A DNA stretch of 64,000 nucleotides from Maylandia zebra (lineage: Eukaryota; Chordata; Actinopteri; Cichliformes; Cichlidae). This document shows, piece after piece, positions 1-12,107 of the stretch (position 1 is the stretch's first letter; each line of letters opens with the position of its first letter). The translations under genes were made by a program, and so were the position numbers. A model generated the notes under the pieces. It saw only the letters and a list, made by a program, of their open reading frames with translations. It did no database searches and was not told where the DNA came from. Location of the stretch: NCBI RefSeq assembly GCF_041146795.1, contig NC_135177.1, positions 21,922,560 through 21,986,559 on the forward strand, written 5' to 3'.

Positions 1-626
1 ATGGATGGATGTACACAATAGGAAGGGACAATAGATTAAAAATATATATATATCCTAATTTCTTCTCTATTTAAGATTAACTTAAAATAAGCAGGTATAA
101 AGGCTGCTATTTGCTGAAGCAAAGTTAATGAAACAGTTGATGTACAGACAGACTACATTAGGATAAATGTTCACTAAGAAACAACTTCTTGTTCTCAACC
201 TTGTAGAATTGTCTGTATCAGTGTGGCACAGCAACAAAGGCACCCCGAGCTCAATGCATCTAATAAGATGAGTTTGGCAATGTGGTGTGGTTTAATGGCT
301 TGAACAAAGAGGTGGAGCAGGCTGGCACACAGCTACTAATCATGATCCCTCCTTTATAGTCTGTGTGGGCCCAGAGGAGTGACGCACGAATGAAATGCAC
401 TGAAAAGGCAGTGGCGCTGCAGCTGGGGCAAAGTGTCGGAGCTGTTTGAGTCTGTAAATAGTGTAGAAAAAAAATACAGTGTGTGGCAAGAGCCCGTGGC
501 TTATCTGTCATCACTATGGAGAACTTGTTACAGCGAGCATACACTTCAGGAAGTATTCTTAAAGACTAAACAGGTGAGTTAAAGGAAGACAGAGTCAAGT
601 ATTATTCATCACAGAGAGGAATTACA

Positions 627-1712
627 TTTATTATTTTTTAATGCCAAGAACATGGGAAAACACAACTGTAATGACATTTAAAGTTCTCTGTGCTACCACA
701 CGCTGTGTGGCAACCTTTGAAGAAAAAAAACAAAACAATCTCTATGGTGCTGAAGGCCTTTAAATCTGCTACATTTCATAAGTTTATCCACACGTAAAGA
801 GATAAAGAAAGTATTTTTGAAAACAAATGTCTTAAGTACCGTCACCAACCACAAACAAATGTTACAGTCATCACAAAGCAATAACTTAAGGACATCTGCA
901 CAAGCTCCACACCTGAACAGCAATAAACATGCTCAACATGTCAAAATCTCATGTGCCCATCAATTCTCTAGATTTCACCTATAAAATAAGTTAATTAGAC
1001 ATTTGTAGATTTAAGCAAGTTCCTAAACACAAGCATAATGTATGTACAAACACAAGTGTCATGACTACAGACCCTCGCTCAAGTCGTTCAGCAGTCCATG
1101 CTTAATTAACAAAATCAGCCATGATCAGCGAATAAGCAGATTTTAAAAGTGCACAGTGCTGCTTGCAGAAAATAGTGAAAGTGTGGTGTTTGAATAAGAC
1201 TGTGCAGCATCTTTTAGAAATCTTATTGAGAGCAACAGTGTAAGGGAATTGTGAATAGCAATGACTTTCACACTAACGGACATTCACAGTAGCTGCAGGT
1301 GGTCGGTCCCAAATAAACAGCTGTAAGTAAATGTTCATACATTTAGTGGGACTGTTTTAGGCTAGCAATATTTGTCTGTCACCATCTAAGATGTATGATG
1401 CAGATTCTTAAAATATCAGACTCAGCACTTCACACACACTATGTACGTTCAAGCCCTTCCTATGTAACAGTGCATTAAGTGTTTGCATATGAGCACTCAA
1501 AAAAAAAACCAAACAAAACAAAAAAAAAACCCACAAGTGGACAGCAGATGGAGGTAAAACACAAAAGGTCGTCCTGCAAAAAGCATGACAGGTTGATAAA
1601 TGTATACTTTAAGCCTTTGTGGTCCAATAAGAAATGTTCCCTTTGAGTAAACCGTCGCTCGCTCTGACTCCTTTTAGCCACTTTTGACAGATCCATCAAT
1701 TCTATCATTTCA
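627..1712 (-). other. pbxip1: pbxip1 3' untranslated region with poly(A) signal
   Basis: No coding signal follows the TGA at 1713-1715. The first canonical AATAAA on the minus strand is at 632-627, which would give a 3' UTR of about 1.1 kb. The end point is inferred. Positions 1-626 show nothing I can assign. Confidence 0.5.
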
Positions 1713-4700
1713 TCAGCCACGTCCTTGTCCGCTCTCCTTTCTCCAGTCCCCTTTGATTCTCTCCTCTTTCTCTCCACCTCCCCGCAATGAAAACTTTCTC
1801 ATGACTTCTCTCTCAAACTCCTCCATTTCATCCTCTATAGCACTATCTTGTTCCCCATCCTCGTCCTCTTCCACCATGTCTTCTAAAATATCGCTCAAAT
1901 CTTCAACAAAATCTTGAAAGCTCATCTGATCATGAACAAAAACGCCATCCTTAAAAAACTGCGTGGCCAGCTTTTTGAGCTCCTCTCTTTTGGAATCATC
2001 GACACCTGCCTGCTCTGCCTTAGCTAGATAGGTTTGGAGGATGGCCTCAAACTCGGGTAAGTGGACAGGGAGCAGCCGCTCAGCCTTTGCACAGGACTCC
2101 AATGAGTCGCACTCCTGTGAAGGTTTAGGACTGTGCTGGAGACGCTCTCTCTGCTGGACCCAGTACTCAGGCTGCCCCATGGAGGGTTTGCGGTGTGTAT
2201 GAGGCTGCTTTTGGTCTCCGTATTGATGTTCTTCCTTTTTGCCATGATTATTTTTAACCTTGTATACATCTTTGCTTTTCTGGAATTGCAATTTGTCTTT
2301 TTTCCAGTCTTCATTATGCTTCTTCTCCTTCCTCCCGTCTCTCTCTTTCGATTGCTCCCGTTTCGACTGTTCCCACTTCTTGTCCTTGCTCTTCCATTCC
2401 TTATCGTGTTTCCCATTTTGACTCTTCCGCTCATGTTCATTCCATCGCTTCCTGTCATCTTCCCTCGATCCGTCTTTGCCGTGATTTTTACTGCCTTCCC
2501 ACCGTTTCCTTTCATCCTTTTCTTTCCCTACTTTACCCTGAAGTTTGTCATTTTTATCATCCCTCTCAGTGCCTCTTCTCCACTCTCTCTCTCCTTTCTC
2601 CTTCCACTCTTTATCTTCCCACTGCACTTTGCCACTTTCTTTGAAGCCATCTTTCAGCTTCTTCCATTCCTTTTGTTCTTTCTGTCTCCCCCCACGATCC
2701 TTTCCTTCCTTCCAGTGCTTGTTCTCCTCCTTACCTCCCAATTGTTTTCCCTCATTCACTTTCTCATGCTTTGGTCTTTTCCTATCGACATCTTCATTCC
2801 ATTCTTTTTTCTCCCTCTTTTCTGTCCGCTCTCTTTTTCCTTCCCCATCTTTCCATGGCTTTCCTTCATCACCTCTGCTAGTCTTCTCTTTCTTCCAGTC
2901 TTTCTCCTTCCACTGTTTTTCCCCTTCACTATGCCTCTTCAGTCTACCTTCCTTATCATTCTCCCTGTCAAACATTCCTTGCTCATGTTTTTCCTTCTTC
3001 CATTCTTTTTTACTGCCATCTTTACGGCCCTTTTTCTCTCCTTCCATCCCTACAGATTTTTTTCTCTCTTTTCCCTCTTTCTGCTCGCCCAAGTCATAAC
3101 GATCTCTCTTCACATCTTTCTTTTTCTGCTTTGGGTCATCCCGTGGATGCTTTGTCTGTCTCCCTGTGGATCCAGCCGTTTCCTGCTTGCTGTCCTCTGG
3201 CTGACCAGGTGGGGGCAATGTAGCGAGCTTCATGGAGGCTTGAGTTGTCTGACTGCCTGCTGGAGCAACCACAAAAAGTCAAAGTTAGAAAAAGAAAAAA
3301 AAGATACAAGTGTGCATTGCGTTTCAAAAACAGAGAGAAGAAAGCAAATCACTAAATGACTAATCTACTCCCAAGCTTTCTTATAACTCTCATCCTTCTA
3401 TATCTCCTACTCTCCTCCACATCCCCTCCCTTCTTCCTCCCTTGCTCCCTTTGTACCTGAGGAGACTTTTAATTCTGTCACAGTGGATCTCAGAGTTTCT
3501 AGTTCTTTCTGTAGGGCCGGGAATGACTCCAGCTCTTTCTTCATCCTCTCATTCTCTTTCTGAAGGACAGGAAGAGAAGCCATCTCTGTCTTCAACCTAC
3601 TGTTTTCCTTCTCCACCGCCTCCCACCTCAGCCGCTCCTTTGCTCCCTCTGCTGCATGTCCCTGGGCTACTTTTAGCTCCTCGTTCTGTGTCTGTTTAAA
3701 GAAGAACAGAAAAAGAGGGTCCTGTGAGAATACCACACACTCACTGACACCTTTATCCACAGACACACATGTATTTATACAAATGTGCATTACTGTACAC
3801 ACGCAGAGGAGACGAGGTGAGAGACAGAATGGAGTCACACCTGAAGTTGGGCTTGGAGCACAGAAATCTGCTCATTCCCTTTGGCTAGCTTGTTTAAAAG
3901 CTCTGAATTGTCAGCATCTAGTGGGGACTGAGGAGCCTCTGGGTTAAGCCACTCCTGTCAACAAACAGAATTACACATCTGCAAGATATTAGAAGTCTTC
4001 TCAAAATAACTATTGCCAGGTGGAGGAGTGGAGAAGAAAAAGGTGTTAATGGAACGGGAAAGAACAAGAACAAGTCACTGTACAGTAAAATTAATTTATT
4101 ATTATTTTTTTTAAATTGCCACTCATTATACAGTAAATAAAGGTTAGACTAGAAGAAACAGACAGAGTAGACATTACACTGACCCGTTTTCCTGGTAGCT
4201 CTGTATCTTTCAGATCCCTTGTACTATAGTCGCTCTCTGCAACGCAAATATTAGTTTCAATGCGAGTAATAAATTAAAAATAGCATGCAAAAAACAAACA
4301 AACTATGTGCAATTACCCAGAAACAACATGCTTAAGGTTTCTGACAGTAAAATGAAATTTAGCTGAGCAGAAAAGAAGCATTCATAATACACTTCATTAC
4401 AAATGCATTTGTAAATGCAATAGAGAAAAAAAAAAGAAAAAAAAAAAGGATGGATTCCTTGGTGAAGTCCTCATGAATCCTGTTTTCACCTTTACCTCAT
4501 TCTCACGCCTTTGCTTTTCAAACTGTACGTCAAAATCAGGTGACAAACTGAGCTTACAGGCTTCTAAAGCTAATATTTACTGTCGTTCTTGGTCCCTTCA
4601 AAGCAACAAGGTTGCCTTTTGATAACACCTACACCAAGTATCAGGACAAAACCCCACATTTAACAGCATAAAGAACTTTGAAAGCTTTTTTTCTGCAAAG

Positions 4701-5604
4701 TATTACATGCAAAGGCTTTTTCCTGCATGCATCCTCACACATGCAAACATGCTGTGGCCAACAAAGACTTAATTAAATCAGTGACCCACACATACACACA
4801 GAAAGAACCTACCCTCATCCAGATCCATGAAGATACCTGCATGTATAATACACCTCAGTCTCGGAGCATCCTTCATCTAATCCAGTGTTAGTTACTTTCT
4901 ATTCTTTTAAGCTTTTACCTTTAAAATATAATTTTAAAACAGGCAAAGAGCTTCCCAAAAAAATCTAATTAGAAAGAAAGAAAGAAACGTTAACCTTTGT
5001 AACATGCCTACCTGAGAAAAAAATGGTGCCAAGGCCTAACAGAATGAGAGCACCTAGGATGCACTTGTTCACAGAAAACCCGCTGTCGTCTTCTCGCTGG
5101 GGGAGCTGAAATTCGTCCACTTCCTCTTCCTCTTCTCTTCTCCCAATCTGCTCCAGAGATGCTAAAAGGGACCTTCTCTTCCTCACCTCTGACTCTCCCT
5201 CCTCACCAGCCTTCTCAGTTCTCTCCTGACTCACTTCTGAATCTGCATGGGGGTCTGGAGGGGTGAAAGAAAACAGTATTAAGGTGTAGTTCTACCAATA
5301 ATTAAGTTACAGGAACACCTCAAATATAAACTGAAAACACCACAACAATATGCAATCAGAAATTTCAACCCCCAGCAGCGTAATTATTTTAAGCACAAAG
5401 TTGCAGTACAGATATTTCTTGCTTTTATATAGCTGATATAAGATAGCACTCCAGCTAAGCAGGGTATGCTGGTTAATTTGCTCCACTTTCTTATATTTAA
5501 ACTCAACAAATCAGTCTGGCTTTGAAAGAAAAGAGCAATGATATAACTGGCTCTGTAAAGACATCACTAATGCTGAACTTTACTTTTTAAACACAAATTG
5601 TAAG

Positions 5605-5639
<35 letters not shown>

Positions 5640-7505
5640 GCAGAACAGAGTAAAAGAAGACCAATCATTTGATGGTGCAGCAGTAAAAAGTGACACAAAC
5701 CAAAACCACTACACTGCAAAATATTTTAAGTGGTTCCTGTCCCTCTGAAGCCAATTTACTTCTGCAGGGTGTCATGTAACTAAAGGTTTCTGTCACATCA
5801 TGCTCCCCTCCACACACAGCCTCTCCAGACAACCTCCTGGCCCAGATACTGAAAAAGTCCATAACCAGGTGTTCCAGCAAATACACTTCAAACACAAATA
5901 GAACATGTGGCTTAGTCTCCAATAGCAGAAGAGAAAGGCTGCATGCCATGTATACAGTGACATACACATAATAAAGTTTTTCTAATATTAAAGTAATAAT
6001 GACCCGACTTTCGCCCTGTTCATACCTGTTTCTTTTCCCAAGTCAGTTGTCTTTAGATACGCATCTGACTCCTCCCCTTCTTGTTTTAGCTCCTCCTCAT
6101 TTCGCAGATGCTGCGTTCCTTCCATCTGCACACACTCTGCACCTCCAAGAGTCTCTGTGCTCAACGGTAAGAGTGGGGGCTCATCAGGGGAAGGAGCTAC
6201 ATGAGTGTAGGAGTCAGAGTATGAATCGGGGTCAGAGCTGCTCTGCGCCGGGCCCTCAGGTAGGCCTCCTGCCTGGCTGACTTCATCACTGCCATGGTTC
6301 AAGTTGCTGGAGACTTCCAAAGAGGAAGGAATGGGGTTATCCGTGACAGAAGTGGGCACAGAGGTGGGCTGATCTGCACTCAAGCCTCCACTTAGCTCTG
6401 CTGTTTTTTCTTTTGGTACCTGGATATAAGAATAAGGTCATTATAAAAAAAGTTTTTGCACTTCTTATAGTTTGGCACTTTTGGTTAAAAGCCAACTTTG
6501 GTCTTAAAGGTTTAAATGTTATTTAAACAGAAATATTGTTGTGTTATCTTTAGCATGAAGAACGCCGTCTCTAAGCTACAGCTGAAATGAGTCACTTTCC
6601 AAATCTGAGGAACAAATGAGAAGGATAACGCTGCTACTTGGAAAAAAAAAAAAAGGCAAATTCTGTCCAATTAGAATCAACCAGTCTCACTACACTATAA
6701 ATAGGTTTAGTATTTATTCTTTGAGCATTCAAAAATAAGCAATCATTCAAGCCCCGGGATTATTAGAAAATTAAAACGTGGGAGAGGAGAATGCTTTCTT
6801 TGGCCAATCAAGGCTACACATTCAGCAAAGCCGCGTGACAAATGGTACTGTTACAGAACAGAACATTGCATGTATTGCTGCCTTACTAGGTAGTTCTCCA
6901 CAGGGAGCCCTTCTGCAGACTTTGCACCATTTGCAGGCTGGTTGTTGTCCCCAGAACCTGGATCAAACACAGACACAGGAGGGGAGCCATTTAGGCCAGC
7001 AGTTCAACATTTTTCAATCCTGACTCTTTGAAGTGGAGCAATTCCTACTCGTGACACCAACACCTGCCCCCAGTATGCACAGGCAGGGTGAAAAGCAGTG
7101 GTGATGAGGTGTATTTTTTTCTACTTTACCAGTTGTTTTCTTTGATTACAGTCGTTTCTGATTGCTTAGGTAATAACTTTGCAATAATAGCTGGAAGGCT
7201 CAAAGCTCTAATGCACTAACTGCAGAATATTACATCAAGCCAGTAAAACTATTTTTGAGACACTCTTGTAAAAATTGAATTTATACGTTAAACCCAAACC
7301 ATCATTTAAAGAACCTCTACACACTGATGTAGTGAAACACACACTTTATGTTTTCTGTGTGCAAGGCAGAGCAGCTCGCATTAATCAACTGACATGTGTG
7401 TGTAAATACCCATGTTTGCATCTTTGGAACCTTACTTACCTTTATTTCTGCACACAATCAACAGAAATAAAGGTTAAAAAAAAAAAAAAAAAAAAAAATT
7501 TTATA

Positions 7506-7600
<95 letters not shown>

Positions 7601-9287
7601 TTTTGCATTTTAAATATGCAAACACTCCTCAAAAGACATTAGCGGTAGAACAAAACATTTCCAAGGAAAAATACAAGAAAGCCAGCCAAATGTCATTCTC
7701 TTTGTCAATCCAGACTCACAACTTTATCCACATCTCATGGAAAGCATCAAATGAGTGCAAAGCAATCACTTTACAAACTGCCTGTAAAGCAGAGAAAGCA
7801 CATTCAGTTTGCCAAACTTGGTAAATGCACTTGCTACAAAAGTTAGTATTTTCAGGTATACTCCGATCCTAATGTGGATATGCGATTGAGAAAAGGAATG
7901 GATGTGAAGGCACCTGGTGCAGTTGTATGGCTTTCTCCATGGTACTCCGTCCCCATTATCACAGGCTTCAGGGTTTCAGCAGCAGTTTCCTAAGAAAGAC
8001 AAACACCCAGTCAGAGAACAATCCAATGCTGTGCAAAATATTAAGCCACCCATCAGGGTGCAGTCATTTACTGCAATGTACAAACACACATTATATAAAA
8101 CCAAAAAGCAGTCTTCTTGAAGGACATTCAAAGCTCTTCTTTGGGTGTTGGCTGCCTTTTGTTTTGTTCTCTGTCCACATGATACCACGCTGCTTTAAAA
8201 ATGTTGAAGTCTGGACTCTGTGGAGGCCAATTCATAGCTGAGTGTTCCACTGTTTTTCTATGCAAATATGCCTTTACTGCACCATCAGTGTGTTTGGGAT
8301 TACTGCTGTTTTGATGAGACCCATAAAATTTTACATTTGGATTTATCACTCCATAAGACTTGCTGCCATAAGTTTCAGTCCAGTTCTTGTGTAATCCAGC
8401 ATATCTCGACCTTTTCTCTGCGTTTCCATCTCTTAAGAATGGCCTCTTGACAGCTACCCTTTCACTGAGGCCATTTCTGATGAGGCTTCAGTGATCAAGT
8501 GAAGAAAGAGATGCTTTCAGGTCCTGTGTCAGGATACACTGCACACCATGTCAAGATCTGCCAAATTTTTCCCCTAATAGCTCTCTGGAAATCATGTTGT
8601 TGATGCAATAATGATTAAGTGTTAAGTGGCTTAACAAATAATCAAAAAAAGAAAATCATTAAATTACAAAAACTGGACTGAAAATGAGTGAAAAAGCAGC
8701 CAGCGTCTGAAAGAGCTTCAGAAAGCTTGAAAATTTTTTAAGACCACTTGAAAATCAAAGAAACCTCACAGGTGTTTCATTTTCAACACCAATTTTGATA
8801 TTTAGTGAATTAAAAATCTAATATTACAATGTATTTTTTTCTTTCAGACTTATGAAGCATAACTAAATTTCCCACAACATGTGTTATTTGTAGTTATGGA
8901 CGAGTCCTTACTGAGAAAATATGGCAACATAACCCACAACTTTTAAAGATAAAACAAGATTCTTTCTTCTATCTATCTCGTTACTGGAATAATAACAATA
9001 ATGAGTGACTGAGCATCACCCTCTTTAACAGGCTCACAAATGAGAAGATCTTATAATAGTTTGCCTTCCTGAATACTAGTCAAATCAGAAAGATCAAGAC
9101 AGACTTAGTACAGAAACCAAACTTCATATTTAGGTAACCAAAAGAAAATAAACTGAGACCAGTAATTTTGTTTTTTTTAATAAAGCATTTTGCTTAAAGC
9201 CTGTGTATTCCAGTGCTCTATACAGAGCGATGATACCTCAGGAGTTAGGATGGTCCAGCTGTTATTAGCACTCCCAGTGCCAGACAT
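1713..9287 (-). CDS. pbxip1: PBX homeobox-interacting protein 1 (HPIP), 8 coding exons
   Basis: The reconstructed exons are 9237-9287, 6026-6419, 5012-5254, 4813-4836, 4184-4236, 3841-3954, 3457-3691 and 1713-3259. All have GT/AG borders and matching phases and total 2661 nt (886 aa). The start was chosen at 9287 because it opens MSGTGSANNSWTILTPE after a good acceptor. A single membrane segment, CILGALILLGLGTIFFSG (residues 213-230), closely matches the human PBXIP1 one. It is followed by LLNKLAKGNEQISVLQAQLQ and a coiled coil to about residue 371, a very Lys/Glu/Trp-rich region (about 380-740), and the family's C-terminal block with FFKDGVFVHDQMSFQDFVED. Known family role: binds PBX homeoproteins, oestrogen receptor and microtubules. 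It is a paralogue of CCPG1, but the membrane segment and LLNKLAKGN block fit PBXIP1 better. An extra exon between 6419 and 9237 cannot be excluded. Confidence 0.93.
4813..4836 (-). other. pbxip1: 24-nt microexon of pbxip1
   Basis: This 24-nt exon is flanked by GCAG and GTAG. It joins in phase 1 on both sides, giving GIFMDLDEE directly after the membrane segment. Its length is a multiple of three, so skipping it would remove eight residues without a frameshift. Confidence 0.75.
5605..5637. repeat. poly(A) tract, about 33 bp
   Basis: Uninterrupted A run in a pbxip1 intron, probably a decayed retroposon tail or slippage-expanded homopolymer. Confidence 0.9.
7476..7597. repeat. Poly(A) plus (TA)n microsatellite
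   Basis: About 23 A residues are followed by a short AT-rich link and then about 42 nearly perfect TA units (7513-7596). The tract lies in the first coding intron of pbxip1. A spurious IYIYIY open frame crosses it. Confidence 0.95.
8100..8560 (-). mobile_element. Truncated Tc1/mariner-type transposase relic
   Basis: On the minus strand an open stretch reads RYAGLHKNWTETYG and then NPKHTDGAVKAYL and WPPQSPDFNIFKAAWYHVDR, the typical Tc1-like transposase C-terminal core. Between the YG and NPKH blocks the normal middle of the enzyme is missing, including the region of the first catalytic aspartate. The frame is broken after PTPKEEL. It is therefore a dead, internally deleted copy inside a pbxip1 intron. 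Terminal inverted repeats were not located, so the ends are approximate. Confidence 0.85.
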
Positions 9288-11057
9288 GGCCCCCAAGAGA
9301 CTTTGCGTGTCTCTCCTGCAACAAAGAACAACATAGAGAACAATGTGAAGAGCGTATATACGTACACCCTGAATCAAAGCCATGCATATTTTACAGTTTG
9401 ACTTACAGAAGAGACAACTAACAATGTGCCACTAGCTTACAATTACAGTAACAACATGAGGACTGCAGCTTTAAGAAATTTACGCTCATTGTTTACCCGA
9501 TTTGAATACAAGCCTCTACTACTCAGCCTCACCCATTTTGCCAATAAAGGTCTGACTGTAATGTGTTACTGAGGTCTTTGTGCGAGTGTGTGCATTTTGT
9601 ATGTGAGCAGGAAGTCTAATTCCCTGGGAGCATTCAGTTCTTCATTAGTAGTTTATGTGTGCTATGAGCCTTTTGGCCAGCCTGGCTTTTGACTAGCTGG
9701 GAAATGTTTTGGCAGAGACATGGGTAACTAAGCCCGGCACTACAATGGGCTGTCCATTTCAAAGGTACTGGTCTCTTAAACAGAGGTCTACAAATGAGCA
9801 CATTTGTGGTGTACACTATCTGCCCACTGCTTTGGAATCACTTATTTTACAGTAAAATCATTCATCTTAGCTGCCACCACAGTAGTTGAGAAAATCATCT
9901 CCCATGTAACCACTTCAGTGTCACCCCCTTGTTAGGTGGAAGTGTCAGGTATTAGATTTTTATAAAGCTTTTCCTTTCAAATTACACAAGGTAGCATAAC
10001 AGCGAGACATATTTATATGCATCCAGTCTAGTTTTGTATGAATTCTGAAAGAACGAGGCACTTAAGTTAATACCACACTGTCTGGGTAATGACACACTTC
10101 ACTCCCCAAATTCAATTCTCTCCCAGCTCTGCTATTTAGGTCTCCTAATCGAGTGCCTCCCAAGAGAAGCCTACTGAATCTAGCCTGGGGCCCAAGGAGC
10201 ATTGTGGAGGATATAGTGGAATGGTTTAAATAGATGCCAGCTAAATATAGCTACCATGAGATTGACTAGAGACAGACAGAGGGAGCATGCAGGAGATGGC
10301 CATGGGGAATAAAATAGAGGCAGAAATGTATTCTAAGGACAGTTTTAAAAAGGATTATTTTACATGCAACACAAGGGAGGGAGAAAAAAAAATAACATCC
10401 TGTTCTGATCTTATTCACTGATCGGTACGAATAGCATTTAATTTAAGATCTAGCTGTAGGAGTCGGTGCAAGATCATACTTTCACAGTGCATGCGTCTAA
10501 TCTCAGTTTATCTCTTCAGACATTAATCTGCATGTGTGTGATATCTTCCAGAGACTAGACTGTTAATCTTTTTTCTTTTTCTTTTTTGCAGCGTCTTTGC
10601 CTCTGCATGGAAAAATTACCAAAAAAGGTCAAGAGATAAACTACAAGACTTTCCATGAGGACAGCCAACGCTGGGCTGCGAGCTAAAGCCAGCTCCACAC
10701 AGCATCACCGCTAAAAGCAGACCGCTCTTATCACTATGCAAAAAGGGTCGGGGTTAGTTGGAAGAAGTTCATAACCTGCGACAGGAAATGTCACACGGCC
10801 TTAAAGAAGACAACAACATCTGGTTAAACTCAGGAATATCACTTCTCACATGAGGTGAGGGCCGCTGTTAGTAGGCTACTAAAGGCTTCACAAGCCGAAA
10901 GTTGTTGAGATTAGTCCTTAAAAAAACGTTTCCACTTCAACGACGTCTGCCGAGCAACCAGGAAAACGTGAACGTTTGCGACACAGAGGGAGAAGAAACG
11001 ACACTAGAAAAGACGTCGTTATCTTGTAATACAACCAAAAATACAGGTGGGTCTTAC
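9288..11057 (-). other. pbxip1: pbxip1 5' UTR remainder and intron 1
   Basis: The 5' UTR continues to an acceptor at about 9319. The rest is intron with no recognisable exon, RNA gene or transposon. Confidence 0.55.
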
Positions 11058-11280
11058 CGTGGTCTGTCACTTTACTTTAGACTTCAGAGGACGCCACAGA
11101 CGCAAGCTAGGACTTCTTTGATTCTTCCCATCAAACTTGACAACTTATAACGTGCCTCCAGAACTTACTGAGCCATGCTCTTCTCGCCCAATCACAAAAC
11201 GCGTTTGCTCTAGTCCCGCCTCTCGCTCATCCAATAAGATATCGTTGTCGCTTCACTTCGGCTGGAAAGCTTCTAAGTTG
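11058..11280 (-). promoter_or_regulatory. pbxip1: pbxip1 first noncoding exon and promoter
   Basis: A strong donor (GTAAGA) ends a putative noncoding exon at 11058. Upstream, 11185-11245 carries two CCAAT motifs and a GGCGGG Sp1-type box in CpG-enriched sequence without a TATA box, typical of a broad promoter. The transcription start is inferred, not seen. Confidence 0.55.
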
Positions 11281-11649
11281 ATTGACATGTATATATGTAT
11301 AAATATGTAAGTGATGGAGGCTGAATTAATGTAAAATTAATACTACAGGTTACTGCTACTGCTACCCTGACATTAGACAGGCTTGAGTTGATGGTTTCCA
11401 TCATAAATAGAGCCTCCAGTTTAGCGATAATAATAATGCTCTTTTGCACACTCACTTAAGAAATACCAAGAGTCACATTAGATGCAAGCTAAAACTGTTT
11501 CATAGAAGCTATATTACTGACACTTAAGATCAAAGCATTTTTCTCCCTTTAAAGGTGTCTGTGCAGAATTACCTAATCATCAAATGACCAAAAGAAAAGA
11601 AGCAAAAATTCAGACATGTAGGTAATAATTTTTTCTGTTTATGAGTTCC

Positions 11650-11659
11650 TTTATTTATT
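11650..11659 (-). promoter_or_regulatory. Overlapping poly(A) signals
   Basis: CAATAAATAAA on the minus strand gives two overlapping AATAAA hexamers. They lie downstream of the small gene candidate at 12.1-12.7 kb and upstream of the pbxip1 promoter, so they most likely end that transcript. Confidence 0.5.
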
Positions 11660-12107
11660 GCCACACCACTTTGTGTTGTACAGTGAACATCAGGTGAGCC
11701 ACAGTCCTGGGAATCTCAGATCATCAGGGTACAATTCAGAAAACTCTAACCCAGTCCGGATATAAAGTCTGTATCATCTTGAAACCTGCTGGCAAGCTTC
11801 CTCGAACCCCAAAAGACCTCCCTTCCTATAGAGACACCGAAAAACAAAAAGCAAAAAAATGTTAAAGGGTTGAGTGGTTTTATGATTTTGAAATTATTAT
11901 TGATAGATTTATTAAACACTATAAATTAAAGCATGTAGTTTATACATAACAGTCATTCAAAACAAGTCATACCTGCCAAGGCTTTACCATATAACACTCC
12001 CATTTCTGATGAAATAAAAGCTGGTTGAAATTACAATACAGGACCCAGTGGAGAAACAAGGAAAAATCTGTGCTCTACCACTTGATGTACCCTTTTCTCT
12101 CAGTCTG

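Noticed and set aside
2133-3359. 408-codon plus-strand open frame rich in Phe, Leu and Ser
   Set aside because: It lies exactly opposite the Lys/Glu-rich pbxip1 exon. Purine bias on the coding strand makes the other strand open and hydrophobic.
7275-7613. 112-codon frame ending in an Ile-Tyr repeat
   Set aside because: Translation of the poly(A) and TA microsatellite in a pbxip1 intron.
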